The notes under the pieces were generated by a model. The model had not been told where the DNA came from. It worked only from the letters and a program-made list of their open reading frames with translations, and searched no databases. From Guadua angustifolia (lineage: Eukaryota > Streptophyta > Magnoliopsida > Poales > Poaceae): DNA of 64,000 nucleotides. Shown here piece by piece: positions 21,355-34,690 of this stretch. The number at the start of each line of letters is the position of its first letter. The stretch's first letter is position 1. The DNA lies in NCBI GenBank assembly GCA_036346375.1, contig CM070503.1:2914001-2978000 (forward strand), in the 5' to 3' direction. Position numbers and translations under genes: made by a program.

Positions 21355-24300
21355 TGTCGGGACCCGGTTTGCAATCCGACCCTCGTGTATTCAGCACTAG
21401 TCCAGATCACGCTAGTGCACACATCTCAACATTGGTATATATCACAATCATAACCAAATAAATAATGTAGTACTTCAATAAAATACTCAAACTAGTTGAT
21501 CGACCTTATGGTCAAATTACAAAGATATCGCCTCAGCAGGCTAAGACTTATTAAAATATTCAAAAGCAATGAAATAAAATCAACTCGTGGTGCCAACCAA
21601 TTTGCCACAGTAACCGATCGGCTCGCTCCTAGTTTGTCGGCTCCTCGATACTCCTCCTCCCGAAAGGGGTTTGCTTCTTCTTCAACTGAAGTTGTGTTGT
21701 TGTGGGGTGAGTACTTTGAGCACTCAAAGAAGTCATGCATGAATGCAATGCTAATATACTATATGCATGGCTTAGTACAAAGGATAGGTTATGGCTCATG
21801 TGCAAGACAAAGATTTCAAGTAAACAAGAATAGATTGCAAAGCAAGAAACAAAGAGTAGGAATAGTAGCTTTCACAAACATTTCAATTGTAATTCATTTT
21901 TCCATCCTAATCAAATTCATCATCACCAACCCAAGTATTTTCCATAAACAAGTCATTTTTATGAAAATCTAACCCTTGATCAGTAATCAATGAAGCGATG
22001 CTCAATACTGTGAGCACGGCTATTCAATAGGTTGTACACTCTGCAGAGGTTATACACTTTACCCACAAGATACAATCAAATACCACCAAGGCAAATAACC
22101 GTGAACGAAGCCTTTCCAAAGTTCCATCTAAACTTAGTATCGCCTCGCTAAGGTTTCAACACCGGAGGGATGGTTACCACACCTGTGGCCCCCTCTTGCG
22201 CCATGTGAGTTCTCATTCCACTTCTCCTGCCTCACACCACCACGACAAGACCAAAGAATAGATTTCCCGCTTTATTTAGCTAAGCCCGTCCCATTACGGG
22301 GCTTGTGGTTGTATGAAAGACTCAGTTCAAATGCTCGCAAGGTTAAGTCCTTAGTTGACCGAGGCAAGACTAACCAAGTGTGATCTCAATTATCCAAAAC
22401 CAATAAGAAAAACCAAATCGACCGCCTAGCTTGCCACTCTTGGCCCACTGAAACAATCTTGCCATTTGCCCCAGCCTAAATCATTTTCTCACCCTTGGTT
22501 CTTTACCATTGCACCACGTGCCATCATCAACTCAATAACACATGTCTCATTCACAAAGCATGTTCAATATCTCATTAAGTCAAGATTCACTTTGGTATTC
22601 CAAAATCATGAAATGTCCACGTGGCGAGGCTAAGCATACTACTTGGTCTACTCAACCCATGTTGGCAAATTATAAAAGTCCAACTATTAATCCATATCCT
22701 AGGGTGACAAAAGATTCATGGCCTACAATTATATATGACAAGGAGGCATACAACAACTTAGGCATTTAACTAATCCCAAAACTTATTCAAAATCATTTCT
22801 ATCAAATTAGCATGCAATAGTTTAAATCAAAATAATTTGCTCTAATAGGTCCAACATGATCAAACACAACTTGCCTTCAAAAGTGTTGGTTCTGGTTCTG
22901 AGCTTGCTCTCGGTCGAACCTCTCCTCGAAACCGTCGGGGACTTCAACGCTCTACGCCAGAACGATACACAAAACAATAAAATAAATAAACAGTAGAAAA
23001 ACAGTGCTCAAAAATTCAAATAAAATTCATAAACAGAAAGATCACAATTTTACAAATTTATAGAAATTGGAATCACTCAAATCGGAGTTAAAACGCAAAA
23101 GTTATAAGCATTTGAAGTTTCAAAATATATTTAAAATCAATATACCGAATTAAATAAATATTTTCTTTTTCGGAAAATTAATTATTGCGTCATCCGTGAC
23201 ACGTGTCGCCACCAGAGAGTGACACGCGGCCTTGCTGACGCCAGCCACGACCGCTATTTCACGACAAGTGGGTCCCACCGTGACGTCGACAAGATGACGT
23301 CAACGGTGGCGCCACACGCACAAAGGCGTCGGGCCGACGGGTGGGCCGTCTTGTCGGCGACTCATGCGCAAGACACAAGGCGATCGACATGTGGGTCCGT
23401 GTTGTCGATGACACGCTGCCTGATCCGCTCGCGGTCGACCGACGTGTGGTCCGCCTTGTCGGCGTCTCATGCACAAATAAGAGCGACGTGGCTCTCTACC
23501 GCCTCGGATTTTCATCTAACGGCAGAGATTAGAAGATGGAGTTCACTGTTCCTAAGGCGACGTGGGCTCACCTCAGCGGTCGGATGGAGATCGTCCGGCT
23601 GGCGAAGCTCGCGAATCCCGGCGACGTTGCGGCGGCGTGGTCCAACCGGAGACGGAGACGAAGACGTGGCCGGCGGCGTTCCCGTGCTTCTCCGGCGCGA
23701 AGAAGTAACGCTCCCGACGCGGCTCGGCGAGAGGGACTCCAAGGGACCAACGGCGACGACGGAGGATCACCGGCGGCGACGAAACGGCGTGAAGAAGTGC
23801 GGCGGAGGGCTGGAAGACTTCGGCGAGCTCGTGCGGCGAGGCGACGGCGACTCGGGCGGCGTGAGCTAGGGCAAAAGGTGCGGCGCGTCTAGGGCTTCCC
23901 GAGGCGTGTGGCGGCGCATTAAATAGGGTCCTCGACGTCCGTGAAAAGCGCGGAGACCGAGGCCCACACGGGCGGCGGCGGCGGAATCCGGCGACGAATC
24001 GGATTGGCGACGTGGCGCAACGTGGGCCCTTGGATGAAGATCTAACGGCTGGCGCGCTAGGGTTTTTCCGGAGCGGGCCGCAAGATTTCGCCCAAGATCG
24101 TTCATCGATTTTTAATCCTTTTCCTAATAAAATTAATTCCGAAAATAAAATAATTTATTTGAGGCATTAAAAATATAAGAAAAATTCTGGAAAAATTCTC
24201 AAAAATATTTTAAGACATTTGTGACTCAAATAAAATATTTTCAGCAAAACTTTATTTTAACTTTTTCCATTATTTAATTAATTGATAAATGGTTTAATTC

Positions 24301-24374
24301 AAAATAAATCCAAATAAATTCCGAAATTCAAAATACCACTAAAATGCAAGAAAAGCAAAAATTGGGGTGTTACA
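21355..24374 (-). repeat. 3' LTR of the Del/Tekay element (left copy)
   Basis: 3020 bp. The AT-rich thirds match the right copy almost base for base; the GC-rich part 23219-24110 differs by many 1-4-bp gaps. ORFs seen in that GC-rich part are chance readings. It carries the conserved core around 21996-22074 shared with the LARD-like LTR. Confidence 0.93.
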
Positions 24375-24385
24375 AACCTCCCCTT
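24375..24385 (-). other. Polypurine tract of the Del/Tekay element
   Basis: The minus strand reads AAGGGGAGGTT immediately before the 3' LTR start TGTAACACCCC. Confidence 0.85.
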
Positions 24386-27300
24386 AACGGAATCTTGACC
24401 CCGAGATTCAGGGCTGACTAAGGAATAGGTGTGGAAATTCCTTCTTCAGATCTTCTTCAAGGCCCCAGTTGCTTCGCTCTCGGAGTGGTTACTCCAATCA
24501 ACTCTGCAGGCGGGTCGATTTATTTCGCTTTCTCGATCCATCGTGTCCAAGATCTTCACCGGTACTTTTATAGGTCAAACCCTCCCGCAGACTCGACCGA
24601 CTCTAACGGCAAGATGCTCTTCGCACTTGGAGACATTTCTTTAATTGTGACACATGGAACACATCATGCACACTGCTAGAGATCGCGGTAACTCCAAACC
24701 GACACGCTACTTCACCTCTTGACAATATCTTAAATGGGCCAACATATCTTGGCGCTTAACTTCCTTTAGTGTGAAACGCCTTAACTCCTTTGAGTGGGGT
24801 AACTCGAGATACACAAAATCTTCGTGCTCAAAGCTCAAATTCTGCGGCGACATTCCAGATAACTCTTCTGTCTTGATTGCGCAATTTTCAACCGTTCCTC
24901 GATCATGGCTACCGCTTCTTGACTTCTCGAAGAATGTCCGCCCAACATATGACGCCTCCGGCCTCATTCCAATTCAACGGCGTTAACAGGTCTTCCATAT
25001 AGTGCTTCAAATGGCGACGTCGCAAACTTGCTCGGTAGCTATTGTTGTAGCCTGAACTTCGGCATATGGCAAACACTTATCCCATGAAGTTGTATAAGCC
25101 AATGCGCATGCCCTCAACATGTCCTCCAATATCTGATTAACTTTTTCCGTTTGCCCATCGGTCTGTGGGTGATATGCGGTACTAAAGTTCAGACGGGTCC
25201 CTAGGGCTTCATGCAACTTATCCCAAAATCTTGAGGTAAACCGAGTACCTCCGTCTCGATACAATTTTCTTGAACTCCATGCGGACATACAATCCTTGAC
25301 ATATACAATTACGCTAAACGGTCCCCGAATAGGTAGTCTTCACGGTATAAAGTGGGCGACCTTTGTTAAACGGTCCACTATAACCCATATGGAGTCATAC
25401 CTGTCGGTCCTCAGAACCGTAATGAAATCCATTCCATTTCCTCCCATTTCCACTCGTATCTTCGGTCAGAGTAGCCCCGCCGCCTTTGATGCATTGCTTT
25501 GACTCTTTGGCATATGTCGCAACGCCACATGCTCGGCAACTTCACGCTTCATGCTTGGCCACCGTAATCGCTCCTTGTGTCTTGATACATCTTAGCGCTT
25601 CCTGGATGAATGGAGTACTTGGAATCATGGGCTTCCTCCAAAATCACCGCTTCCTTCTTGTCTTGATGACGCATATGCGATCCTTGATCCACAATGTACC
25701 TTGCCCATCCAAATTGAACTCCTTCGCTTTGCCTTCCTCCATTTTAGACTTAATCCTCTGAATCTTGACATCATCCTTCTGTCCCTCACGAATCTGACCT
25801 TCCAGGGTAGGCTTCACCTCTAAAGCGGCTAAGAATCCCTTAGGTACAACTTCCAACTTCAGCTTCTGAAATTCCTTGCATAACTCGACCTGACTTGCTT
25901 CCACCAACATATTCACCGAATGGCTTTTTCGGCTCAAAGCATCGGCCACCACATTGGCTTTCCCGGGGTGATAATGAATCCCCAGATTGTAATCCTTAAT
26001 TAATTCCAACCACCTCCTCTGCCTCATGTTCAAATCCGATTGAGTAAATATATATTTAAGACTCTTATGGTCAGTGTACACCTCACATCTGTTTCCAATC
26101 AGATAGTGCCGCCATAACTTCAAGGCATGCACTACGGCTGCTAACTCCAAGTCATGCGTTGGATAGTTCTCTTCATGCGGCCTCAACTGCCTTGACGCAT
26201 ATGCTACGACCTTTCTGTTTTGCATTAATACGCAACCAAGCCCTTGGCGCGATGCATCACAGTATATATCAAAACTCTGACTTAAATCCGGTAGAATTAA
26301 CACTAGTGCCGTTGTCAAACGTTTCTTCATCTCCTCGAAAACTCCGCTCACATTCCGCGTCCATGCAAACTTCTTTTCCTTCTTCAACAATTGCGTAAGT
26401 GGTCTCGCAATCGAGAGAATCCTTCAATAAATCGGCGGTAATAACCACCATTCCAAGGAAACTACGGATTTGAGTCACCGCCTTGGGTGGCTCCCAATGC
26501 AACATCGCTTCCACCTTACTTGGATCAACAAATACTCCTTCTACGGTCACAACATGTCCAAGGAATTCCACCTTATTCTTCCAAAAATCGCACTTGCTAA
26601 ACTTAGCGAAAAGTTGTCGCTCTCTTAACCTCTCGTAACTAGCTTCGGATGCTCGCATGCTCTTCCCCGTCTTGGAGTAAACTAAAATGTCATCTATGAA
26701 CACAACGATTTAACTTATCCAGTATTCCATGAAAACCTTGTTCATCATGTTCATGAAATATGCAGTGCATTTGTCAAACCGAAAGACATAATCAGAACTC
26801 GTAGTGCCCATATCTCGACGAAAATGCGGTCTTCGCACATCCTCCGATCTAATCTTCACCGGTGATATCCTCGATCGAGATCAATTTTGGAGAAAACTCC
26901 GCTCCTCTCAACGATCGAATAAGTCATCGATCCCGGTAGCGGATACTTATTCTTTATAGTGACTTCATTCAAGGTTTCTTAATCCACACACATCCCAGAA
27001 TTCCATCCTTCTTGACAAACAGTAATCGGTGCTCCCCATGGCGATTTAACTAGGTCTAATAAATCCTTTATCCAATAACTCCTCAATCGCTTCTTCATTT
27101 CGACCGGATCATCGGCTGACATCCGATAAGGTCTCTTAGCTATCGGGCCGTGTTCTTGCATTAACTCAATTACAAACTCTATGTCCCTCGTCTGTGGCAT
27201 CCTGTAAATCCTCCGAAATACATCCGAGTATTCTCGACAACCGTACATCTTCTATGCTAACGGCCTTCACACTATTGACCATCAACTGTCCATCCCGAAC

Positions 27301-28909
27301 GGCGCTTGCTCAAACTCTATTTTCCTCCCACAAGGACTCTCGATCGATATGACTCTTCGTCCACGGTCTAACACAACCTTGTGCTTAGACAACCATCCAT
27401 TCCCAAAATAACATCTAGGTCCGGGTATCTAACACCACTAAGTTTGCTAAGAACTCGCCCATCTATAAGCAATTTTACCCCTGAACATCCTACATCGATC
27501 GGAGTTCGACCCGGGATTGTACTAGCAATACATGCCTAAGGCTCACCATCTTCAACCCATTGTTCACAAGAAAATCCGAGATATAAACGAATGTGAAGCT
27601 CCGTAATCAAATAAAATCTATTGCAGTGTACCGAGTTGACAAGTAAATTACCCAAGACGACGTTCGATGTATTCTCGCCGTTGCGGCGGTGACATGATTG
27701 ACTCGCTTACCACCGTCGTGTGGCGCTCCAGATTGTGTAACTCCACGGCTTGCTCTCGTCGGGTGTCTTCGTTGGAGTAGTTCCAAGATTGAAACGAATC
27801 GGTGTCACCTCCTCCCTTCTTGGGACAATAATTGGCAAAGTGCTTCTGCTCGTGATGATAAAACAACGTTTAACTGCCGATCGCTGCTCCTCGCAATGCA
27901 TTCCCAACCGGTGTTAGTGTCTCGAAATTTTGTCCAGGTGTCTTGGTACGGTGGTGGCGCTGCCATCACATTCCTTGGCTGAATCGACGAACCGATTTGG
28001 TGTAACCTCAAGCGCCGCTCCTCGGCGTGCTCCTCGCTTGTGCCATCTCAAGGCTTCCTTGTCCTCCGGCTCCTTGCGCTTGTCCTCCAATATCAGCGCT
28101 TTGTTCACTAGCTCTCGAAAGTCGGAAAAGTGTGGGTTATGAGTCCCACTCGCATCCTGAATTCAGTCCTTCATGAATCGAGACCGCTCGCCTTATCCGT
28201 TGCTACATCCTCAAAAGGAAGTGGCGTGCACCGCGTGAACTTATTCAGATATTCTGACACCGATTGATTGCCCCGCTTCAAGGTGCCCTAAACTCCTCCT
28301 TCTTCAGCTCCATGATGCCTTCGGCACATGATATCGCCGAAAGCAATCGTGAACTCCTCCCACCGATGTCCTGTGGGTGCTCTGAGCAACAAGTAAAGAG
28401 TTTTCCCACCATTCAATGGCGGTTCCTTCAAGCCGATGAGAGGCATAGAGTACCCTCTCATTTCCTTCATACCGTAATGTGCAACTTTCTCTCTATCGCC
28501 CTTAGCCAATCATCTGCCTCCAATGGATTGGCATTCCCGAAAAATGTAGGCGGTCGTGTCCTCATGAATTCGACGACCTTGAGTGTGGCTCTCACCTGAC
28601 GGGTTAACTCGTTAACTTGGGTGGCAGGCGGCTTGGCGGTGACTCACGATCTGTTGCATCATGGCATGCATTAATCGGGTCTCAGGCAGCAATAAAGGCT
28701 CCAAAGTTGTACATATCAACCGGCGGTGCTGGTTGAGGTCCTTGTCCTTCACCATCGATGTTTCCAGCTGAGCGTGAACCACTCCCATTTCCTCCTTGGT
28801 TTCCACGGGTGCTCACCATCTGTCGATTGCCCCATGGTTTAGAGACGAGAGGGAAATAAGAATAGACAAGTAATGGAATACTTATGCGGGTCAAAGCGTA
28901 ACACAAAAT
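24386..28909 (-). pseudogene. Decayed gag-pol of the Del/Tekay chromovirus
   Basis: In minus-strand order: gag begins near MVSTRGNQGGNGSGS (about 28830) and contains a damaged zinc knuckle (YHHEQKHFANYCPKKG, near 27850). RT parts include ELMQEHGPIAKRPYRMS (about 27170), SPWGAPI, and the catalytic MFIDDILVYSKTG (26703). RNase H has DIYCDASRQGLGCVLMQ and YTDHKSLKYIF (26270-26040). Integrase has DGGTRFTSRFWDKLHEALG and STAYHPQTDGQTEKVNQ (25270-25140). The C-terminal end has ILDTMDRESEI and WSNHSESEAT, the chromodomain pattern of chromoviruses. Frames shift every few hundred bases, so it cannot encode a working polyprotein. Confidence 0.88.
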
Positions 28910-30067
28910 CTAACTTTATTACTTTATTAATAACTAGGTATGGTTGCTCACAATGCCTAAGGGCCTTGCAACACATACCAATCACTCACAAGCATGAAAG
29001 AAGCAAATCAAACTAATATTCGGAGTCAAACGCCTAAGGGTGACTTTATTCCAAGACGCGACTCGTCGCAGAGTCTCAATCGCTAACCCTAACGCCACTC
29101 GAGCCAACCCCACCGAACTCCTCGGTGGATACACCGGGTGTGTGGTCTGCCGTACAAACCTATCCCAACGATCCTCCGTTTGGATGCGCCTCCTGCATGG
29201 CTCAACCTCCATTGTTCTCGCTGACCTCCACAGTTCGGGCTTCACTTCCACCGCTCGACTTCACTTCCACCGCTCGCTCGCCTGCGGCTCTCGCTGTGGC
29301 TCCTCCGGTCTGGTCGTAGCTCCAAAGACTGCTCCGGCCTGTCCGTCTACCGTTTCTCAGCTCCCAATCCTCTGGATAGAGTGGGCCAAATATTCACAAG
29401 TTCACAGCAGATCGCCCTCAAGGTGAACTCGCCACGAGACCTCTGCAGCCTCTGAACCGTCTCGCCGATAGTATCCTCTTGAGCGATGACATAACTCGCC
29501 AGTGAGTGATCGTGGCATCCTCCTCCTCTATGGGCTCTCGGTTGCCAGCGAGTGTCTCTGCGTGGGTGATGGCGGAACACTGTGCCATCCAAATCCTCGG
29601 GGTAGGTACGAGCAATCCGCCTCATCGCCAGACGCGATGTCTCCCGAATCCCAACACAAATGACAACCTCCGGCTGTGATGCGGATGGGACGACTCGCCT
29701 CGCTCTATTCTCGAGCGTGAACCGTGATGGTGACATCCTGCAATATCGATCGCCTCGATCCACAAGAGTCCCCCAGAGATCGGCTCAGCATATCCTCCCA
29801 ATCTTGATCATACGCCAAAGCTCCGCGGCGTACCCTCCAGTGCGCTCACCAAAAGAGTGGATCATCCTCATCTGCCAAAGGACACTCACGTGAAACTCAG
29901 AAATTTTTAAAACAAAGCGTAGACGTGATAAATTCAGCAGGGGGTATGAAAGGAGAGAAGGGGTAAGTCGAGATTGCATTATCATCTTGGCACATTTTAG
30001 CTTTTTAGAAAATAGTTTTATCCTCACTTCGACCATTCTAACTAAGGGCCAGTCCTACAGTCAGTAT
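28910..30067 (-). other. 5' leader of the Del/Tekay element between PBS and gag
   Basis: About 1.2 kb without a recognised protein. A small duplication (cttcacttccaccgctcg twice near 29243-29275) is visible. Length and position fit the untranslated leader of Del elements. Confidence 0.5.
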
Positions 30068-30080
30068 GGCTCTGATACCA
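30068..30080 (-). other. Primer-binding site of the Del/Tekay element
   Basis: The plus strand ggctctgatacca is the complement of TGGTATCAGAGCC, the tRNA-iMet PBS, four bases from the LTR at 30085. Confidence 0.9.
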
Positions 30081-30084
30081 CCTC

Positions 30085-33000
30085 TGTCGGGACCCGGTTT
30101 GCAAATCCGGACCCTCGGTATTCAAAGACTAGTCCAGATCACGCTTAGTGCACACAGCCTCAACATTGGTATATATCACGGTCATAACCAAATAAATAAT
30201 GTAGTACTTCAATAAAATACTCAAACTAGTTGATCGACCTTATGGTCAAATTACAAAGATACGCTCGCAGGCTAAGATTTATTAAAATATTCAAAAGCAG
30301 CGGAAATAAAATCAACTCGTGGTGCCAACCAATTTGCCACAGTAACCGATCGGGCTCGCTCCCTAGTTTGTCGGCTCCTCCCGATTCTCCTCCTCCCGAA
30401 AGGGTTTGCTTCTTCTTCAACCGAAGTTGTGTTGTTGTGGGGTGAGTACTTTGAGCACTCAAAGAAGTCATGCATGTAATGCAATGCTAATATACTATAT
30501 GCATGGCTTAGTACAAAGGATAGGTTATGGCTCATGTGCAGTACAGCATTTCAAGTAAACAGTAATAGATTGCAAAGCAATAAAACAGTAGTAGGAATAG
30601 TAGCTTTCACAAACATTTCAATTGTAATTCATTTTCCATCCTAATCAAATTCATCATCACCAACCCAAGTATTTTCCATAAACAAGTCATTTCCATGAAA
30701 ATCTAACCCTTGATCAGAATCACCGAGCGATGCTCAATACCGTGAGCACGGCTATTCAATAGGTTGTACACTCTGCAGAGGTTATACACTTTACCCACAA
30801 GATACGACAAATACCACCAAGGCAAATAACCGTGAAGCCTTTCCAAAGTTCCATCTAAACTCAAGACGCTTGCGCTAAAGTTTCAACACCGAGGGATGGT
30901 TACCACACCTGTGGCCCCTCTTGCGCCATGTGAGTTCTCATTCCGCTTCTCCGGCCTCACACCACCACGAGCAAGTACCAAAGAATAGATTTTCCAGTTT
31001 ACTTAGCTAAGCCCGTCCCATTACGGGCTTGTGGTTGTATGAAAGACTCCAGTTCAAATGCTCGCAAGGTTAAGTCCTTAGTTGACCGAGGCAAGACTAA
31101 CCAAGTGTGATCTCAATTATCCAAAACCAATAAGAAAAACCAAATACGACCGCCCAGCTTGCCACTCTTGGCCCACTTAAACAATCTTGCCATTTGCCCC
31201 AGCCTAAATCATTTTCCCACCCCTTCTTTACCATTGCACCACGTGCCATCATCAACTCAATAACACATGTCTCATTCACAAAGCATGTTCAATATCTCAT
31301 TAAGTCAAGATTCACTTTGGTATTCCAAAATCATGAAATGTCCACGCAAGGGGCTAAGCATACTACTTGGTCTACTCAACCCATGTTGGCAAATTATAAA
31401 AGTCCAACTATTAATCCATATCCTAGGGTGACAAAAGATTCATGACCTACAATTATATATGACAAGGTGGCATACAAAGAACTTAGGCATTTAACTAATC
31501 CCAAAACTTATTCAAAATCATTTCTATCAAATTAGCATGCAATAGTTTAAATAAAAATAATTTGCTCTAATAGGTCCAACATGATCAAACATAACTTGCC
31601 TTCAAAAGTGTTGGTTCTCGTTCCCGAGCTTGCTCTCGGTCGAACCTCTCCTCAAAACCGTCGGGGACTTCAACGCTCACGCGAACGTATACACAAAACA
31701 ATAAAATAAATAAACAGTAGAAAAACAGTGCTCAAAAATTCAAATAAAATTCATAAACAGAAAGATCACAATTTTACAAATTTATAGAAATTGGAATCAC
31801 TCAAATCGGAGTTAAAAGCAAAAAGTTATAAGCATTTGAAGTTTCAAAATATATTTAAAATCAATATACCGAATTAAATAAATATTTTCTTTTTCGGAAA
31901 ATTAATTATTGCGTCATCCGTGACACGGTCGCCACCAGAGAGTGACACGCTGCCTTGCCGACGTCGACCGACCAAGCTATTTCACGACAAGTGGGTCCCA
32001 CCGTGACGCCGATATGACGTCAACGATGGCGTCACACGCACAAAGTCGCGGCTTGGTGACGGGTGGGCCCGTCTTGTCGGCGACTCATCGCAAAGACACA
32101 AGGCGATCGACATGTGGGTCCGTGTTGTCGATGACACGTGTGCCTGATCGCTCGTCTTGGTCGCGGCCGACGTGTGGGTCCGCCTTGTCGGCGTCTCATG
32201 CACAAAGGAAGAGCGACGTGGCTCTCGGCGCCTCGGATTTGCATCTAACGGCGGAGATTAGAAGATGGAGTTCATCGTTCCTAAGGCGGCGTGGGCTCAC
32301 CTCACGGCTCGGATGGAGATCGTCCGTTGGCGCTCGCGAATCCGGCGACGTTAGGCGGCGTGGTCCAACCGGAGACGGAGACGAAGACGTGGCGGGCGTT
32401 CCGTGCTTCTCCGTGGCGAAAAAGTAACGCCCGACGCTGCTCGGCGAGAGGACTCAAGGACCAACGGCGGCGACGGAGGATCACCGTGGCATTTAAACAG
32501 CGAAGAAGTCGGCTAGTGGTCGAAGACTTCATGAGCTCGTCTGGCGAGCGACAGCGACTTCGGCGGCGTGAGCTAGAGCAAAAGGTGCGGCACGCCTAGG
32601 GCTTCGAGGCGTGTGGCGGCGCGATTAAATAGGGTCCTCGACATCCGTGAAAAGCGCTGAGACCGAGGCCCACACGCGCAGCATGCGGAATCGGCGATTT
32701 AATCGGATTGGCGACGTGGCGCAACGTGGGCCCTGGATGAAGATCTAACGGCTAGCGCTTAGGGTTTTTCCGAGCGGGCCGCATAAAGATTTCGCCCAAT
32801 CTCGTTCATCGATTTTTAATCCTTTTCCGAATAAAATTAATTCCGAAAATAAAATAATTTATTTGAGGCATTAAAAATATCGAAAAATTCTGGAAAAATT
32901 CTCAAAAATATTTTAAGACATTTGTGACTCAAATAAAATATTTTCAGCAAAACTTTATTTTAACTTTTTCCATTATTTAATTAATTGATAAATGGTTTAA

Positions 33001-33098
33001 TTCAAAATAAATCCAAATAATTCCAAATAAATCCAAATAAATTCCAGAAATTCAAAATACCACTAAAATGCAAGAAAAGCAAAAATTGGGGTGTTACA
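30085..33098 (-). repeat. 5' LTR of the Del/Tekay element (right copy)
   Basis: 3014 bp, ends TGTCGGG/GTTACA, followed by TSD GTCTG. It holds the shared core at about 30731-30806. Compared with the left copy, divergence is concentrated in 31943-32810. Confidence 0.93.
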
Positions 33099-33103
33099 GT
33101 CTG

Positions 33104-34160
33104 GATAGGTACTGCTTCAGCTCTTCGAAAGAGCGGTTCACTTCTTCCGTCCAGGTGAAACCATCATGCTTGCGGAGTGCCTTAAAGAAAGGCAATCCAC
33201 GCTCGCCTAACCGAGAAATGAAGTGACTTAGAGTCACCATTCGTCCTGTCAGGGCTTAGACCTCCTTTATACAGCTAGGAGGTCGCATGCTTTTGATGGC
33301 TTCAATCTTTTCTGGGTTTGCCCCGATGCCCTATGAACCGACCATGTAACAAAGCACCTTGCCCGCCCTCACACCGAAGACATATTTTTCTGGATTAAGT
33401 TTTATTCGATGCCTGTTGATGTTACAAAAGGTTTCCTCAAGGTCAAAGACATGACTCGAAGCGAGCTTACTTTTGACCACTATATCGTCCACATAGACCT
33501 CCAGATTTCGATCTATTTGGTCTGGGAAGGTTTTCTGCATGAAACGCTGGAAAGTCACTCCAGCATTGCTAAGACCAAAAGACATGGTCGTGTAACAGAA
33601 CGTACCGAACGGGGTAATGAAGGAAGTCTTCTCTTCATCTTCAGGTGATATGCTGATCTGGTGGTAGCCCGAGTAGGCATCTAAAAAGCTCATCACCGGA
33701 CTCCATTATAAGGCCGACCCACCGGGTCTATGCGGGCGATGGGAAATTATCCTTAGGACAGGTGGCATTCAAGGTCGTATGGTCGACACACATGCGCCAT
33801 TTGCCCCTCTTTTTCTTGATAATGACCGGATTCGTCAGCCATTCCGAATACTCGACTTCTCAAATGAAGCCGGCCTTGAGAAGCTTGTCGAGTTCTTCCC
33901 GGATGATAGCTTGCTTTTCTAGGGAGAAGCGTCTAAGCTTTTGCCGCACTGGTTTTTTATCAGGCCGAACCGCTAGCCTATACTTAATTACTTTCCTTGG
34001 AACTCCGGGCATGTCAGATGGTTCCTAAGCGAACACATCAGTATTTTTTCGGAGGAAAGTAACGAGCTCGAGTTCCTATTTAGGATCTAAGGAAGATCCT
34101 AAACGCACGACCTTGGTCGGCTCCGCGTCGCTTAGCGAAACCGCCTTGGTCTCTCCTCCT
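33104..34160 (-). pseudogene. Tat reverse transcriptase domain
   Basis: The clear open part (33696-33331) reads MMSFLDAYSGYHQISISPED and FQRFMQKTFPDQIDRNLEVY, then the catalytic YVDDIVVKS. Upstream fragments spell KLLKAGFIREVEYSEWL and KKKRGKWRMCVDHTTLN in shifted frames. Downstream, the thumb region ALRKHDGFTWTEEVNRSFEE is interrupted by the Del insertion. Frameshifts and stops make it inactive. Confidence 0.88.
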
Positions 34161-34162
34161 GG

Positions 34163-34690
34163 CTAAAGGGTAACTTTAGGCCAGGAATTCTTCGGCTCTT
34201 GGTCGGGGCCGCGATGAGGCAATTGCCCGACCATGTCAAGCAACTTCTCGTCGCAGCTCAAGGCCGCTTTTTGGTTTCCTCTTACGATGATTATCCCACC
34301 TGGACCGAGAACCTTCAAGCACTGGTACGCATGATGCGTAGCAGTCATGAACTTGGCAAGAGCTGATCTACCGAGGATGGCATTGTACTCCAACTCAAAA
34401 TCGACCACCTCAAAGGTGATCATCTCTGTCCGAAAATTGCTCGGACTCCCAATGTGACGGGCAAAACGATCTGGCCGAGAGGTTTGGCCGAGGTGCCCGG
34501 ATCGATCTCGTAGAAGGGGACTGCTATGCTCTTGATTTTGAACCGAGGGACTTGCATCTCGTCCAAGACTTTGCCGGATATGAGATCCAAGTAACTTTCA
34601 CCGTTGATGAGAACTCGTCCCACTGAGGTGTTGCTGATGGTCGGGTTTACGACCATTGGAAACTTCTGGGACTCGGCCAATCCAAGGGGA
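34163..34690 (-). pseudogene. Tat aspartic protease region
   Basis: Minus-strand readings VGRVLINGESYLDLI and FELEYNAILGRSALAKFMTA match the plant Ty3-gypsy protease pattern 'VDGGSS...' and 'YNAILGR..L'. The expected catalytic Asp position reads Asn (LINGES), so even this domain looks inactive. The region is in two frames. Confidence 0.75.

Larger units (their letters stand above)
21355..33098 (-). mobile_element. Full-length Del/Tekay chromovirus (Ty3-gypsy), nested in the Tat RT
   Basis: LTRs at 21355-24374 (3020 bp) and 30085-33098 (3014 bp) start TGTCGGGACCCGG and end GTGTTACA on the plus strand, that is TGTAACACCCC...CCCGACA in element orientation. The TSD is GTCTG at 21350-21354 and 33099-33103. 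The PBS is the complement of 30068-30080 and the polypurine tract the complement of 24375-24385. Between them on the minus strand lie gag, protease, RT, RNase H, integrase and a chromodomain-like end, all broken by frameshifts. Long LTRs plus a chromodomain are typical of Del/Tekay. Confidence 0.93.

Noticed and set aside
23219..23892. Arg/Ser-rich ORFs of 118-216 codons
   Set aside because: They lie in the GC-rich part of a Del LTR. The other LTR copy breaks the same frames and no domain is present.
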